DNA of 64,000 nt from NCBI GenBank assembly GCA_942493075.1, contig OW818681.1:5518001-5582000 (forward strand). Direction: 5' to 3'. Numbering within the stretch: the stretch's first letter is position 1; every line of letters starts with the position of its first letter. Positions 1 through 9,608 of this stretch are shown here, in pieces. The position numbers and the translations under genes are program-made. The notes under the pieces are model-generated. The model was given only the letters and a program-made list of their open reading frames with translations. It made no database searches and was not told the origin of the DNA. This DNA comes from JBBQYD01 sp942493075. Lineage in GTDB: Bacteria > Verrucomicrobiota > Verrucomicrobiia > Limisphaerales > UBA8199.

Positions 1-284
1 CCGACGAGTTTTTGCTCGTATTCGGTCACAATTTCAAGTGGCGGCTTGTTGGTCCCGAAGAAATCAACCGTCCCGGTGTGCTTGTTTACTATGACAGGAC
101 CGTTGCCTGCCAGCGCGTAACGCACCTGCTTGGTTTCGAGATATTTCTTTGTGTTATAGAAAAAGACCCAGCCGTAGGGCTTCTCAATTGTCCCCTCGTC
201 TGCAATGACGCAAGCTTCGCCTCGTGGATCCATCTCCACAAGGCGCTTCAAGACAAGTTCAACAGATTCTGATTTGGTAAGCAT
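1..284 (-). CDS. Imm35/YrhB-type immunity protein, partial
   Basis: An open frame starts at ATG 284-282 and runs off the left edge, so only the first 94 codons are visible. The protein begins MLTKSESVELVLKRL and has an alpha-helix followed by a strand-rich part with GWVFFYNTKKYLE, a run ending ALAGNGPVIVNKHTG and the motif DFFGTNKP. This is the pattern of the YrhB/Imm35 immunity fold, in which the W-x-F-F-Y strand and the 'G..P..V....G' turn are conserved. It lies 12 bp downstream of the RHS toxin gene on the same strand, exactly where the immunity gene of a polymorphic toxin is expected. It probably neutralises the papain-like toxin tip in sister cells. The family call rests on motif recognition; the specific toxin-immunity pairing is inferred from position. 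Confidence 0.72.
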   Translation of the reverse strand, partial: MLTKSESVELVLKRLVEMDPRGEACVIADEGTIEKPYGWVFFYNTKKYLETKQVRYALAGNGPVIVNKHTGTVDFFGTNKPPLEIVTEYEQKLV

Positions 285-296
285 AATATGGCCTTT

Positions 297-3200
297 TTAT
301 GGCGTTCCAGGGTGAGTCAGCAAAAATTGGAAGTTTTGCAGGCTGTTGAAGTTGTTTAGCCCGCTTCCGCCTATCTGTCCGTCGAGGAATTGGATAGTGC
401 CGTTGTTGTTAAGAACATTGAATACGTGTCCCGGAAATCCCGTCGTCAACGATTGACCAAACACAATGCCTCTTGAACCATTACCGCTCTGTGAAAGGAT
501 GCTTCCAATTTGCATTTGGCCGGATACAGGTTGAAAGCTACCGCCATAGGTGTCTTCCAAAACAGATATTGCAGTTTTTCCTCCCCGAAGCGCGCTGGCC
601 GCGTTACCGCCTAATGTCGCATCGGTGGCGATTGAACAGTTCACACAGTTCATCGTACCGCCAGTTGGATTGACGTTACGGATGGTGCCAGCTAACGCGC
701 CTTCCCCCTCTGCGGCAATAGCAGATCCTCCTGCCGGTGCTTTCCGTAACAAGAGAAGGAGCAGCACATTAAGCTCTCTTCCGCCGCTGGGCTCATTTCC
801 CCTCCCGTTGCCTATCTTCAAGTCCAACAGAAAGCCGGCTGAAGTCCGAATACCTTGAAGCATTGCTGCGTCTAGCGAGAATGCGGCGGAGTCCATCACG
901 TTCTCCAGTCTGCCTAGACTTACGTCGAGCCAACCCCATCCAGCCTCGCCGGCACACAACCCGAACGGATCGATAAAACTAACAGGATTGCCGTCGCCGT
1001 AGGCGTAAAAGTTGAGTCCACCAGAGAACCCGGCTGGGTCAGGGTTGATGTACCGGCAGATGTAAGGATTGTAGTAACGGGCCCGCATATAGAGCAGGCC
1101 GTTGGCGTCGGTTTGAACTCCATAGCGTCCGTTGAACTGGAAAGGTGTATCGTTTGTTCCCGCACGGTAGGTGATTGTGCCGTAAGCGGAATACTCCATT
1201 CGATCTGTCACATGGCCACTACCGTCGGTCAGCGCCACAGTGCTGCCCCGATAATCATAGTGGTATGTCAGCGTGTTCGTGGCGGTTGGTGTCTCCGACA
1301 CCTCGTAAAGCAGGCCCAGGCCATAGACGTAGTAATTGGTTACTCCCCCCTTCACCCGCATCAAAACCTGGGAAAGCGCCGCGTTCGGATTTACCACCAA
1401 CCGCGTAACGCTCGCTCCGTTGGTGATGGCCACCCGGTTTCCGGCAAGATCGTAACCGTAACTGATTCCGCCCACACTGAGAAGCCGGTTACGCGCATCG
1501 AACGTGTAACTGGCTGAGGTATCGTTCGTGAGGGGACCGCTGGTCATGTTGCCGTCCAGGTCATGAGTCACGTCCTGGCCATTGAATGTCGCGATCCGGT
1601 TGTCCTCATTAAACGTCATGGCCCGGTTCGGAAGCGTGTAAGCATGCGGCAATGGCGCGGCAAATTCCCATTCAACCCGCGCAGCCGCGTTCCAGTTTAA
1701 CCTGAAGAGGTTGATGACGTTCCCCGATGCGGTCTTCTCAACAATGTTCGTCAGTTGCCCAGCCGCATCATAGTTCATCTCTCGGACGGTGCCATTGGGC
1801 CGGGTGATCTTTGTGGCCTGACTGGCCAAATCATACTCGATCGACGTCTTGCGATTTGCCCAATCGGTTACGTTGGTGAGCCGATTAAGACTGTCGAACT
1901 GATACTTCACCGCCTTGCCGCCCGGATAGATCAGGTTGGTGACGTTGCCATTGGCATCCTTCTGGTATTGGATCAGGTTCGTTTCCGCATCGCGATAGCT
2001 GGAAACGCGATCGTAACCGTCGAACGTCCATATGTTGGTTTTGCCGCCTTCGACCAGATTCGTGCAATTGTTGTTGGCGTCGTAACGGTAAAGAACAGTT
2101 CCCAGGCTGTCCGTGCGATTGGTGAGCCTGCCCCGAGCATCGTAAAAGAGGTTCGCTGTATCGGTGCTCGGTTCGATAACGGTTTGCAGCAAGCCGCGAT
2201 TGTTGTAGGCCAGCTTGGTTTCACGCCCCAGAGGCGAGATCGTGTTTGTCAGCCGGTTGGCGGCATCGAACCGGAACTGCCATACCTTTCCATTCCGATT
2301 GGTCAGCAGGATTTGATTGCCAGCCCCGTCGAACTTCCGTTTCACGACGCGGTCGCCTCCATCGGTTGTCTGGATCAACTCGCCCTTGGCGTTCCACACC
2401 TGGCGAGTGACTTCATTGGCGGCGTTAGTCGTGAACGTGGGCCGATTCTGCCCATCGTAAACAAAACGCGTGGTTCGGAACAAGGGATCGGTCACGCTGA
2501 TCAACCGCTGTGCGGCATCGTTTGTATAAAGGGTGACTTTCTGAAGCGGGTTGATGGTATGTGATAGCCAATCGCGAGAATCGTAGCGGTTGGTGAAGGT
2601 TGGCACTCCTTGTGGCGTGGCAGGCAGTGTGGTGGTCAGGAGCTTGCGGGTGGCACTCCAAGTGTTGCTGGTCGTGAAGTTCCGCGCATCTGTTGTGCTG
2701 AACACATTCCCGGCGGAATCGAAAGCGACCTTTGTCGTGAGGTTTGCTGGTGCGATGGTATTGGTAAGCTCTCGCCGGTTGTTATACTGAAAACTGGTAA
2801 CAAACTTTCTGGCGTTGGTGTGGCTGAGCACGTCACCCCTCGTATTGTTGAGAAACCCCTCGCTACCAAGGATGCCAGGGTATGTAATTCCGTTCAGGTA
2901 TCCCTGATTATCGTAACCGTAGCTCGTCGTCCCAGCCGAGTCAGTGCGGCTAAGCAACACGCCGTCGACAGTGTTGTAACCATTGGTGACCCAATCGCCC
3001 GTGGCGTTGGTGATACCAGTTACCTGGAATTTGGAATTGTAGCCGAAAGTGGTTGGGTTTCCCCGGGCATCCACCGTGCTTAGCAAACGATCCTGTGCAT
3101 CAAAGTTGAAGCTATTTGTGTATCCGAGCGGGTCAACAGAGCGGACCAGGTTATGCCGGTTATCATAGAAGAACAGGTTGCTTGTGTTCAGAGGCGACAC

Positions 3201-6200
3201 GCTCTTAATCAAGTGATCCTGGCCATCGTAGAACATCTGCTCACGATTCCCGAGCGCATCTTCCCGGGCGATTAGCCGGGTCTTATCATCATAGGAGAAC
3301 CTTCGTTTTGCACCTGCGGGGTCCTGCTCGACAGTCTGGAAACCCGACCAGTAGATTTGCCAGGCCCGGTTCGTATCTCCTTGGCTGTATTGGGTGACAA
3401 CCCGGCCAAAGGAATCGAATTGGTTGCTGACAACCAGGCGATTCAACGCATCGATTGTTGCCACAATCTGATGGTTGGTGTCGTAACCGAAACTGCTCAT
3501 CTTTCCCTCCGGGTCGGTCACTGACACCAGATCCCCTTGGGGACTGAAGGCATTGGTGTAGGCATAGGACACTGACCGGGTGCCGTCGGTTACTGATGTC
3601 AGCCGCGCGCCAGTGTAGTTGAATGTTAATGTCCGGCCTTTCCAATCGCTAACGGTTTCAACGCGATTGTTTGAACCATAGGTGATGTTGAGCGATTGAT
3701 TATGGAGATCCACTACGCTGGCAAGCAGGCCCTGGTCATTGAACCTGAATGTGCTGCCGTGCCTCTCTTGCAGCCAAAACACACCGTTGGTCTTGAGCAG
3801 GGTCATCGTGCTGTTTGCAGGGGGCGTGTAGCTGCCATCGGGCTGCTTCACGAACTGGATGGTGTCCTTGCCTAGAACGATAGAGACGCCGTTCTTCGCG
3901 ATCTGGTCAACGCCCCATTTGGCGATCAGCGCAGCCATTGCCCAACTCTTGGGATCACGCTGTGTGCCATCCTGAATTCCAAGCAACGCCCGTGTCGCCA
4001 CAAGCATGGGAGCCATTTGCTGCGGCGTTGTGCCACCCAGAGCTGCCAGCGGTGCCGGGATCTCGCTGGCGCTGCACACATAGTTGTGCAGCCATCCAGG
4101 GGCCATGGCTGCCGGATTGCTGTTCCGGCGGCTGCTGCTGTAAAAGCGCGAGAGATTCAGTCCGCGCGGTTCCGCCCCACCCAGCGATAGGTCACTTGCC
4201 GCCAAATAAAACGTGCCGTCGGCCATGCTCACTGGGTCGGCGCCAAATTGCGGGGGCAAAACTGAGGTTGGGGACTCCCAACTATAATAGACAGGCTGCT
4301 CGGTGCTAATCTCGGATACGGTTTCACCGCTGGGAGTGGCACGGGGATCACTGACGAAACCTCCCTGGAACCCACCGCTGATCATCATGCTCATGGCTGG
4401 GTTACTCGCGGTTTGGCACAAGGCCACCCACCCTGAACCTTTCCAACTCCCAGCTCCGGCGATTTGAATTAGCCCATTGGAAGGCAGGAGCAACGTGTAA
4501 CCCTTGCTGATGAAATCGTTGTAAAGGGCACTAACATCATACCCTTTGATTCGGGCGCTCACGTTGGCACCGGAAGTCCAGTTTGTGGAACTTGCCAAGT
4601 AAAGCCGCTGTCCATTCGCGCTTGCCAACTGCAGGAGCTTTACTGTGGATGCCGCCGTCAAGTTGCTCGATTGCAGTTGTTCGATAATTCCATGCTCAAA
4701 CGCGCTATCAAAATAGTTTCCCACCTGAAGTATCTGACCTTCGCTCTGCCGGCTCGCTGCGTTATCATCACGTCCGGAAAGATCGCTGGAGAGCTGCGCA
4801 AAGACATCGATATAGTAACCACGCCCCGCTTCCTGCCCTGTGCGCCCGAGTCGGTGAAGATAGGTTGGAATGACACCAACTTCCCGAGCCAACAACTGCC
4901 CCGATAATTCGGTCTGAAGCAGCCAATTGAGCCCCATGACATACAAAGTTTCGGTTCTTACCTGGCGCGAGTCGTCCGCAAGACCCTGCTGCAAATAGGC
5001 CTCTAGCTGGCGCTGACGAGCCAGGAGCCTGGGGTTGGCAACGCCAAACCCATAAATCAGCGCATAATTCGAATTGGTTCGTTGATAGGTAGTGGTTACG
5101 GTCTGATCGAACGAGTGACTCCGGACCAGGTTGTTCGCACTCATATCCCAAGTGCCACACGGGTGCTGGACAGCCAGAGTAACATTGATTGAGCCGCTGG
5201 TGCCAGAAGTCTGGACTGAGGAGCCGGCCTGGGTGTCTTCCAGCCAAAGTTGCGCAAGCCCTCCAGACGTGAACGTGAGAGACAACCGTTCTCCTTTGAG
5301 ACTGGGCGAGTAGAACTGGTTTGTGGAAGTCAGCAGACTGACCTCTAATACACCCATTAAATTGGTGGGTATATAAGACCATTCAGATACCGGCCAGGCG
5401 CCCCTTTGTGTTTCAATCCTGAACGCACTGCTCTGGCTTAACGCCCCACCCGCGGAAGAAACAACCTTCTGCCCGCCGATCACCTCTTGCACGGAATGGT
5501 TGGGGAACCTCTGCTGCAAATTGGAAACCAGGGTGGTGGTACAACTTTGTAGTGCAACGCGCAAGGCGGCTTCGTTCAGCGCTTGAACATAGTCACCGGT
5601 CGCCGTCCCACCGGCTGTATTCAAGAGATTGGTGGTGTTCAAGCCCATCTCCGAGTTCAGGTTGATTCCAGCAACAGGCTCGCTGACCTTAAAGGACGGA
5701 TCCATGAGGTAGTTGGTTCCGTTAATGGTCATTTGCACCCACAGATGTTGGAGGAAAAGCAAATTGGTCATCCCTGAGAAAGAGCCGTGGAAGGGGAAGC
5801 CACGATGACCGTTGATACGACCGACCATGCCTGACTGTGAACTCCAATCGGTATTGGTCGTAGTCAACCCGAGCCAATGCTTGATATCCTGGTGATTCGA
5901 TACGGAAAAAGGAAACGAAACCACGCCGAATTTATATGTCGGGCTCCATCCGGCAGACCGCAGAAGCGCCACAAGCAGAGCGCACTGGTCGAAATCGTTT
6001 CCACTCCTCTCCAGTAAAGTCAGTTGGGCGCCCTTGTGTGAACCGAAATAATGCACATACCGGATGTGGTCGTGCACGAAGTCAAAGATCCGCTTCGGAT
6101 CATTCTCCAGGCCTCGTGCCAGCGCCGCAATCTCCGGAGTGATGCTCTCGGCTATTACGTTGGTGCCGCCCGGCACCGGTGGTGGGACTCCCAGCACGCT

Positions 6201-6338
6201 TGGAGAATTGGGATCAAACTCCCTTGTAGTCGAAGCATTGATGGACGAATACCAGCCCGGGCCGTATGGGGCATCCTGTCCTCGGCAAAATGCCGTTGCA
6301 ATGAGCAAAGCCAGGGAGAGAAATCGAATTGTTTTCAT
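297..6338 (-). CDS. Exported RHS-repeat polymorphic toxin: transglutaminase-like N-terminus, papain-fold toxin C-terminus
   Basis: 2013 residues. Residues 1-20 form a Sec signal peptide. Residues about 65-220 resemble a transglutaminase-like domain: Cys119 in GNDFDQCALL, His198 in LQHLWVQM and Asp213 in YLMDPSF give the Cys-His-Asp order. From about residue 700 comes the DPVSMADGTF...FYSSS module that opens RHS proteins, then YD repeats to about 1790, closing with RARYYNPYICRYINPDP and the hallmark DPFGL ending near residue 1794. The last 219 residues are the variable tip. They hold MNCVNCSIATD (Cys1898/Cys1901), PGHVFNVL (His1971) and QFLDGQIGG (Asp1986), the signature of papain-fold toxin 1 (Tox-PL), a family with deamidase or protease-like members. 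RHS shells enclose such toxins. The Imm35-like gene follows 12 bp later and an exported calcium-repeat gene precedes. The activity of the N-terminal domain and the delivery route are unknown. Confidence 0.87.
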   Translation of the reverse strand: MKTIRFLSLALLIATAFCRGQDAPYGPGWYSSINASTTREFDPNSPSVLGVPPPVPGGTNVIAESITPEIAALARGLENDPKRIFDFVHDHIRYVHYFGSHKGAQLTLLERSGNDFDQCALLVALLRSAGWSPTYKFGVVSFPFSVSNHQDIKHWLGLTTTNTDWSSQSGMVGRINGHRGFPFHGSFSGMTNLLFLQHLWVQMTINGTNYLMDPSFKVSEPVAGINLNSEMGLNTTNLLNTAGGTATGDYVQALNEAALRVALQSCTTTLVSNLQQRFPNHSVQEVIGGQKVVSSAGGALSQSSAFRIETQRGAWPVSEWSYIPTNLMGVLEVSLLTSTNQFYSPSLKGERLSLTFTSGGLAQLWLEDTQAGSSVQTSGTSGSINVTLAVQHPCGTWDMSANNLVRSHSFDQTVTTTYQRTNSNYALIYGFGVANPRLLARQRQLEAYLQQGLADDSRQVRTETLYVMGLNWLLQTELSGQLLAREVGVIPTYLHRLGRTGQEAGRGYYIDVFAQLSSDLSGRDDNAASRQSEGQILQVGNYFDSAFEHGIIEQLQSSNLTAASTVKLLQLASANGQRLYLASSTNWTSGANVSARIKGYDVSALYNDFISKGYTLLLPSNGLIQIAGAGSWKGSGWVALCQTASNPAMSMMISGGFQGGFVSDPRATPSGETVSEISTEQPVYYSWESPTSVLPPQFGADPVSMADGTFYLAASDLSLGGAEPRGLNLSRFYSSSRRNSNPAAMAPGWLHNYVCSASEIPAPLAALGGTTPQQMAPMLVATRALLGIQDGTQRDPKSWAMAALIAKWGVDQIAKNGVSIVLGKDTIQFVKQPDGSYTPPANSTMTLLKTNGVFWLQERHGSTFRFNDQGLLASVVDLHNQSLNITYGSNNRVETVSDWKGRTLTFNYTGARLTSVTDGTRSVSYAYTNAFSPQGDLVSVTDPEGKMSSFGYDTNHQIVATIDALNRLVVSNQFDSFGRVVTQYSQGDTNRAWQIYWSGFQTVEQDPAGAKRRFSYDDKTRLIAREDALGNREQMFYDGQDHLIKSVSPLNTSNLFFYDNRHNLVRSVDPLGYTNSFNFDAQDRLLSTVDARGNPTTFGYNSKFQVTGITNATGDWVTNGYNTVDGVLLSRTDSAGTTSYGYDNQGYLNGITYPGILGSEGFLNNTRGDVLSHTNARKFVTSFQYNNRRELTNTIAPANLTTKVAFDSAGNVFSTTDARNFTTSNTWSATRKLLTTTLPATPQGVPTFTNRYDSRDWLSHTINPLQKVTLYTNDAAQRLISVTDPLFRTTRFVYDGQNRPTFTTNAANEVTRQVWNAKGELIQTTDGGDRVVKRKFDGAGNQILLTNRNGKVWQFRFDAANRLTNTISPLGRETKLAYNNRGLLQTVIEPSTDTANLFYDARGRLTNRTDSLGTVLYRYDANNNCTNLVEGGKTNIWTFDGYDRVSSYRDAETNLIQYQKDANGNVTNLIYPGGKAVKYQFDSLNRLTNVTDWANRKTSIEYDLASQATKITRPNGTVREMNYDAAGQLTNIVEKTASGNVINLFRLNWNAAARVEWEFAAPLPHAYTLPNRAMTFNEDNRIATFNGQDVTHDLDGNMTSGPLTNDTSASYTFDARNRLLSVGGISYGYDLAGNRVAITNGASVTRLVVNPNAALSQVLMRVKGGVTNYYVYGLGLLYEVSETPTATNTLTYHYDYRGSTVALTDGSGHVTDRMEYSAYGTITYRAGTNDTPFQFNGRYGVQTDANGLLYMRARYYNPYICRYINPDPAGFSGGLNFYAYGDGNPVSFIDPFGLCAGEAGWGWLDVSLGRLENVMDSAAFSLDAAMLQGIRTSAGFLLDLKIGNGRGNEPSGGRELNVLLLLLLRKAPAGGSAIAAEGEGALAGTIRNVNPTGGTMNCVNCSIATDATLGGNAASALRGGKTAISVLEDTYGGSFQPVSGQMQIGSILSQSGNGSRGIVFGQSLTTGFPGHVFNVLNNNGTIQFLDGQIGGSGLNNFNSLQNFQFLLTHPGTP

Positions 6339-6361
6339 GGTTATCCAGGTTCGCCCTCTGC

Positions 6362-7414
6362 CTACTGCAACTGTTGGACGTTGCCTTCATTGTCCAGAAT
6401 TATCCCTTCCCCCGCCGCCCCCGAGATAGCACGCAACCAGCCTGATCCGTCATACTGGTAATTGCGCCTTCCCGAGGTCTGTGCGCTTTCATCCCAGAGC
6501 GGGTTCATCCCTTGCTGGACTTCCCAGCCATCAGATAATCCGTCCCCATCTGAATCCCCGACTGCTGGATTGGTATGCGATACCAGCAACTCATAAGCAT
6601 CCGTTAAGCCATCGCTGTCGCTGTCCAGCATCGTTCCCAATCGAAAGTAGCACTCCGAGAAGAGCGAGTTGCTGAGAAGGAAATTTGTATCCCCGGGAGT
6701 GCTTCGCGTTAACCACGCCCAATTGGTAACGCAGAGCGACGGGGAAGGCAAAGACGCCATATTCGTCGTGTAAAACAAATCGTAAGAATTGGTAAGCCAG
6801 CCGGAATTCGGGGTGTTCGTCAGATTGATGGAGATTGAACTGGTGCTGATGACAGGAGGAAAGAGGCATAAACCCAAACCAAGGCTGTAGGCAGGCGGGA
6901 GATTCGTGCTGGGCTCTTCTATTCCGCCGTCCCCTCCTCCAGGAAACGGGGGCAGAGCTTCGCTAGTCATTGCACTAAGTTGCGTTGAAACTTCCGCCTG
7001 CTGAATGGACGCAATGTGAGAGGTCAGTTCATCTGCCTGCTTTTGCACCAACAAGGCGGAGTCCGCCCTGCTGAGCGACGTTCTGACGACACCCCGCCAG
7101 AACAGCGGTTCATCCATCATATCTACCAGAAAATGGCTGGAACCAATCGAGTAAACCCGAACGCTTGGATCCAACGGCGAAAATGGCAGAGGCGCCTGAA
7201 CACACGGAACCGTGTTTCGCACTGTCCAATAGGTCCCGTGCCAAGGCAGGTGCTCGCGTGGAACATGGGCCAGTCTCTGCGCATCAGCGATCACCGCCAC
7301 GACCGAGTCAGTCTCCGGAGGCTCGGAAAGAAATTGAGCGGAACAAACGTCCAAGGATGCCAGATGCGTTACGCAGACCGCAAAGATAGAGGCAACGAGC
7401 GAAAATGTCTTCAT
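6362..7414 (-). CDS. Exported protein with thrombospondin type-3-like calcium repeats, RHS partner
   Basis: 350 residues from ATG 7414, chosen because MKTFSLVASIFAVCV starts a clean signal peptide; an in-frame ATG at 7459 would add 15 unlikely residues. The middle is Ser/Thr/Asn-rich with no enzyme motif seen. Near the C-terminus two acidic repeats, DSDSDGLTDAYELL and DSDGDGLSDGWEVQQG, match type-3 calcium-binding repeats, which are common just before the end of verrucomicrobial surface proteins. The last residues (YQYDGSGWLRAISG, then EGIILDNEGNVQQL) read like a single RHS/YD repeat. The stop lies 23 bp before the RHS toxin start on the same strand, so the two are likely co-transcribed. It may be a secreted accessory or surface component of the toxin system (inference from position and the YD-like tail). 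Its molecular role is not known. Confidence 0.7.
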   Translation of the reverse strand: MKTFSLVASIFAVCVTHLASLDVCSAQFLSEPPETDSVVAVIADAQRLAHVPREHLPWHGTYWTVRNTVPCVQAPLPFSPLDPSVRVYSIGSSHFLVDMMDEPLFWRGVVRTSLSRADSALLVQKQADELTSHIASIQQAEVSTQLSAMTSEALPPFPGGGDGGIEEPSTNLPPAYSLGLGLCLFPPVISTSSISINLTNTPNSGWLTNSYDLFYTTNMASLPSPSLCVTNWAWLTRSTPGDTNFLLSNSLFSECYFRLGTMLDSDSDGLTDAYELLVSHTNPAVGDSDGDGLSDGWEVQQGMNPLWDESAQTSGRRNYQYDGSGWLRAISGAAGEGIILDNEGNVQQLQ

Positions 7415-7685
7415 TCTGAGGGGTTTCCATTTAAAGCCTGAACACAATCGTTGAGGCATTTCTCGGGGATGGTATGCGTTCCTCGCGGGAAGGACTCTCC
7501 AGAGGGTGAGGCGGGCGGAATCAGGCGAGTCTTTTGGTTGCTATCAATCAGAGCCGGATTCTTCTGTTTCGGCATATAATGAGTTTTCTATCGAATAGTC
7601 CGGGGAATGCAAGCTCATAAACGAGTAATTTCATTCTCATGTGGGAGTGATACTCCCGCCACTAGACCTTTACGGTCAGGCCCCC

Positions 7686-7988
7686 ATGAAGCTCGGACTG
7701 AACGTGGTGGGGCCGCAGGTAAGGATACTTCGGGTGCGCAAGGGCTGGACTCAACCAGTCCTGGCGCAAAAGCTTCAGCTCCAAGGATGGAGTGTGAGCA
7801 CGGGCTCCGTAGGGAAACTGGAAGCCCAATTGCGGCGAGTTCCAGACTGTGAACTGGTGTTTCTTGCGCGGGTTCTTGGCGTTTCCGTTTCGGATTTATT
7901 TCCCAAGGGAATGCCCTTAAAGCAGCTCGGACCGCAGTTCCAGTCCGGTCGAAGATTGGCTATCTTCCCCGCACGCAGCGAGCAGTGA
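7686..7988 (+). CDS. XRE-like helix-turn-helix protein
   Basis: 100 residues from ATG 7686 (MKLGLNVVGPQVRILR). A longer frame opens at ATG 7641, but the extra residues look unstructured. Residues 10-65 fit a Cro/C1-type helix-turn-helix: VRILRVRKGWTQPVLAQKLQ is helix 1 and 2 with the characteristic 'RxxxGWTQxxLA' pattern, followed by a recognition helix around STGSVGKLEAQL and a closing ARVLGVSVSDLF. The C-terminal 30 residues are basic and lack a recognised sensor domain. It is a likely DNA-binding regulator, perhaps of itself or the neighbouring genes. It stands alone on the plus strand between two minus-strand groups, convergent with the Mrp gene. Fold confidence is good; targets are unknown. 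Confidence 0.72.
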   Translation: MKLGLNVVGPQVRILRVRKGWTQPVLAQKLQLQGWSVSTGSVGKLEAQLRRVPDCELVFLARVLGVSVSDLFPKGMPLKQLGPQFQSGRRLAIFPARSEQ

Positions 7989-8023
7989 AGTGGACGAGCG
8001 GTGCGTTATTTCTTTCGGCTCGC

Positions 8024-9085
8024 TCAGACTTTCAGGAGCTCTGCCACCTGGCGTGCGATGTCCATAAATGCTTTTCCCTGAGGAAGTTCCGATGATGATA
8101 CCGAAACCGGCAACCCCTTGTCCCCCCCCTCACGGATCTCCGTATAAATTGGGATCTCACCTAACAGGGGCACTTTCTGCCGTTCAGCCTCTTTGCGTCC
8201 CCCTCCGTGTCCGAATATTTCGACACGCTCACCATTCGGGGTGGTGAAATAGCTCATGTTTTCAACGAGACCGAGGATGGGCACATTGACCTTTTGAAAC
8301 ATGCCGATGCCCTTTCGAACCACTCCCAAGGACGCTTCTTGCGGGGTAGTAACGATAACGCCACCATCCAAAGGGACGGTTTGGCATAAAGTGAGCTGGG
8401 CATCCCCAGTTCCCGGCGGCAAATCGACGATCAGGAAGTCCAAATCCCCCCAGGCGACGGAGGAAATGAATTGCTGAATGGTTTTCACGATCATGGGGCC
8501 GCGCCAGATGACTGGCTGATCGTCTTCGAGCAGGAAACCGATGCTCATTAGCTTAACCCCGTATTTTAGAGGCGGCACCATCTTTTCATCGTCGCTGAGA
8601 GTAGGACGCTCATTGATCCCCATCATCAAAGGGATGGAGGGACCGTAGATGTCACAATCCAGCAAACCGACCTTCAGACCGAGTTGGCTGAGGGCGCAGG
8701 CCAGGTTCACGCTGACGGTGCTTTTGCCGACCCCGCCTTTGCCGCTGGCCACCGCCACGATTCTGCGGATACCGGGGACTCGGGTTTGCCCCGCCCATGG
8801 GTTCTGCCCCGCAGCAGCAGGCTGGCCGGCAGGTGTTTGTTGCATCTCGACCTTGGCCGACTGCACGCCAGGGATTTCGCGGATGACGGCTTCAGCCTCT
8901 TCCTTGATCTTTTGGGCCACCTCTTTATTGCCGGAATTGAGAAAGATTCCAACACTGACCGATCCACCCTGCACCAGGACGGATTTGACCAGGCCAAATG
9001 AGACTATGTCCCGATTATAACCGGGGTACTTCACCACTTTCAGGGCGTTCTTGACGGCGTCTTCAGTAATCATGTCCAGCTTCAT
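8024..9085 (-). CDS. mrp: Mrp/ApbC-type P-loop ATPase, iron-sulfur cluster carrier
   Basis: 353 residues from ATG 9085 (MKLDMITEDAVKNALK). A longer frame to 9217 would overlap the preceding gene and is rejected. Residues 1-85 are an MIP18/DUF59-like domain, a linker rich in Pro/Ala/Gly follows, and residues 108-350 are the ParA/MinD-like ATPase with the deviant Walker A SGKGGVGKS at 114-122, IYGPS, a Walker B segment FLIVDLPPGTGD and ENMSYF. The family carries Fe-S clusters to apoproteins in the cytosol. The usual CxxC shortly after ENMSYF is absent here (TTPNGERVEIFG), as in a known subset of Mrp proteins. It lies 28 bp after an exported hypothetical gene on the same strand. Confidence 0.93.
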   Translation of the reverse strand: MKLDMITEDAVKNALKVVKYPGYNRDIVSFGLVKSVLVQGGSVSVGIFLNSGNKEVAQKIKEEAEAVIREIPGVQSAKVEMQQTPAGQPAAAGQNPWAGQTRVPGIRRIVAVASGKGGVGKSTVSVNLACALSQLGLKVGLLDCDIYGPSIPLMMGINERPTLSDDEKMVPPLKYGVKLMSIGFLLEDDQPVIWRGPMIVKTIQQFISSVAWGDLDFLIVDLPPGTGDAQLTLCQTVPLDGGVIVTTPQEASLGVVRKGIGMFQKVNVPILGLVENMSYFTTPNGERVEIFGHGGGRKEAERQKVPLLGEIPIYTEIREGGDKGLPVSVSSSELPQGKAFMDIARQVAELLKV

Positions 9086-9113
9086 AATCGGGGCTGCGGC
9101 AAAGGTGTCAACA

Positions 9114-9596
9114 TCACCAAAGAAATGACTGCTGTTTGCCGACCATTTTGTCGCCTTCCCACAGGGTAGCGCGCCAGGCTGTGACCTGCCCGATTTGGTC
9201 ATAGGTTGCCTGGTCAATTTTGAAGACCGTCCAACGAGAGAACCACTTGGGACGGACGACAGGTTGGGTGAGAGTCAACTCGTGCGGGAAGTCGCCACGG
9301 GCCACACCTCGGAGCTCCAACTTAAGAGTCAACTGAGCTGCTGGGGTGCCTCTGGTCTTCCATTGCACATCGAAGCGCATTCCTGAACGCAGGTCAGGGT
9401 TATCGCGCAGCACGGCCTGATAGGCATCGCGCTCGAACAAGCTCGGAGCCAGGGTGTGGCGGCCCTGTTTATCCACGAAATGGGGAAGGACCTTAATGAC
9501 GCGGCCCGTTGCGGCCCAGTTGGACAGCGGCAGCAGGCACACGATTGCCACCAGGATTAAATGGGACCAGCGTGAGAGCAAATGGCTGACTGGCAT
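9114..9596 (-). CDS. Exported hypothetical protein
   Basis: 160 residues with an N-terminal signal peptide (LILVAIVCLLPLSNWAA, cleavage near residue 29). The mature part alternates charged and hydrophobic residues in a way that suggests a small beta-sandwich, with segments DVQWKTRGTP, LKLELRGVARG and WRATLWEGDKMVG. No catalytic motif or known family is recognised. It precedes the Mrp ATPase by 28 bp on the same strand, so the two may share a transcript. The wording of the fold (ligand-free beta domain in the periplasm) is inference only. Confidence 0.7.
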   Translation of the reverse strand: MPVSHLLSRWSHLILVAIVCLLPLSNWAATGRVIKVLPHFVDKQGRHTLAPSLFERDAYQAVLRDNPDLRSGMRFDVQWKTRGTPAAQLTLKLELRGVARGDFPHELTLTQPVVRPKWFSRWTVFKIDQATYDQIGQVTAWRATLWEGDKMVGKQQSFLW

Positions 9597-9608
9597 GCGA
9601 GGTGAATA

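Noticed and set aside
1755..2564. Plus-strand 269-codon open frame inside the RHS gene
   Set aside because: It is antisense to the YD-repeat region; the minus-strand frame is much longer with clear RHS motifs.
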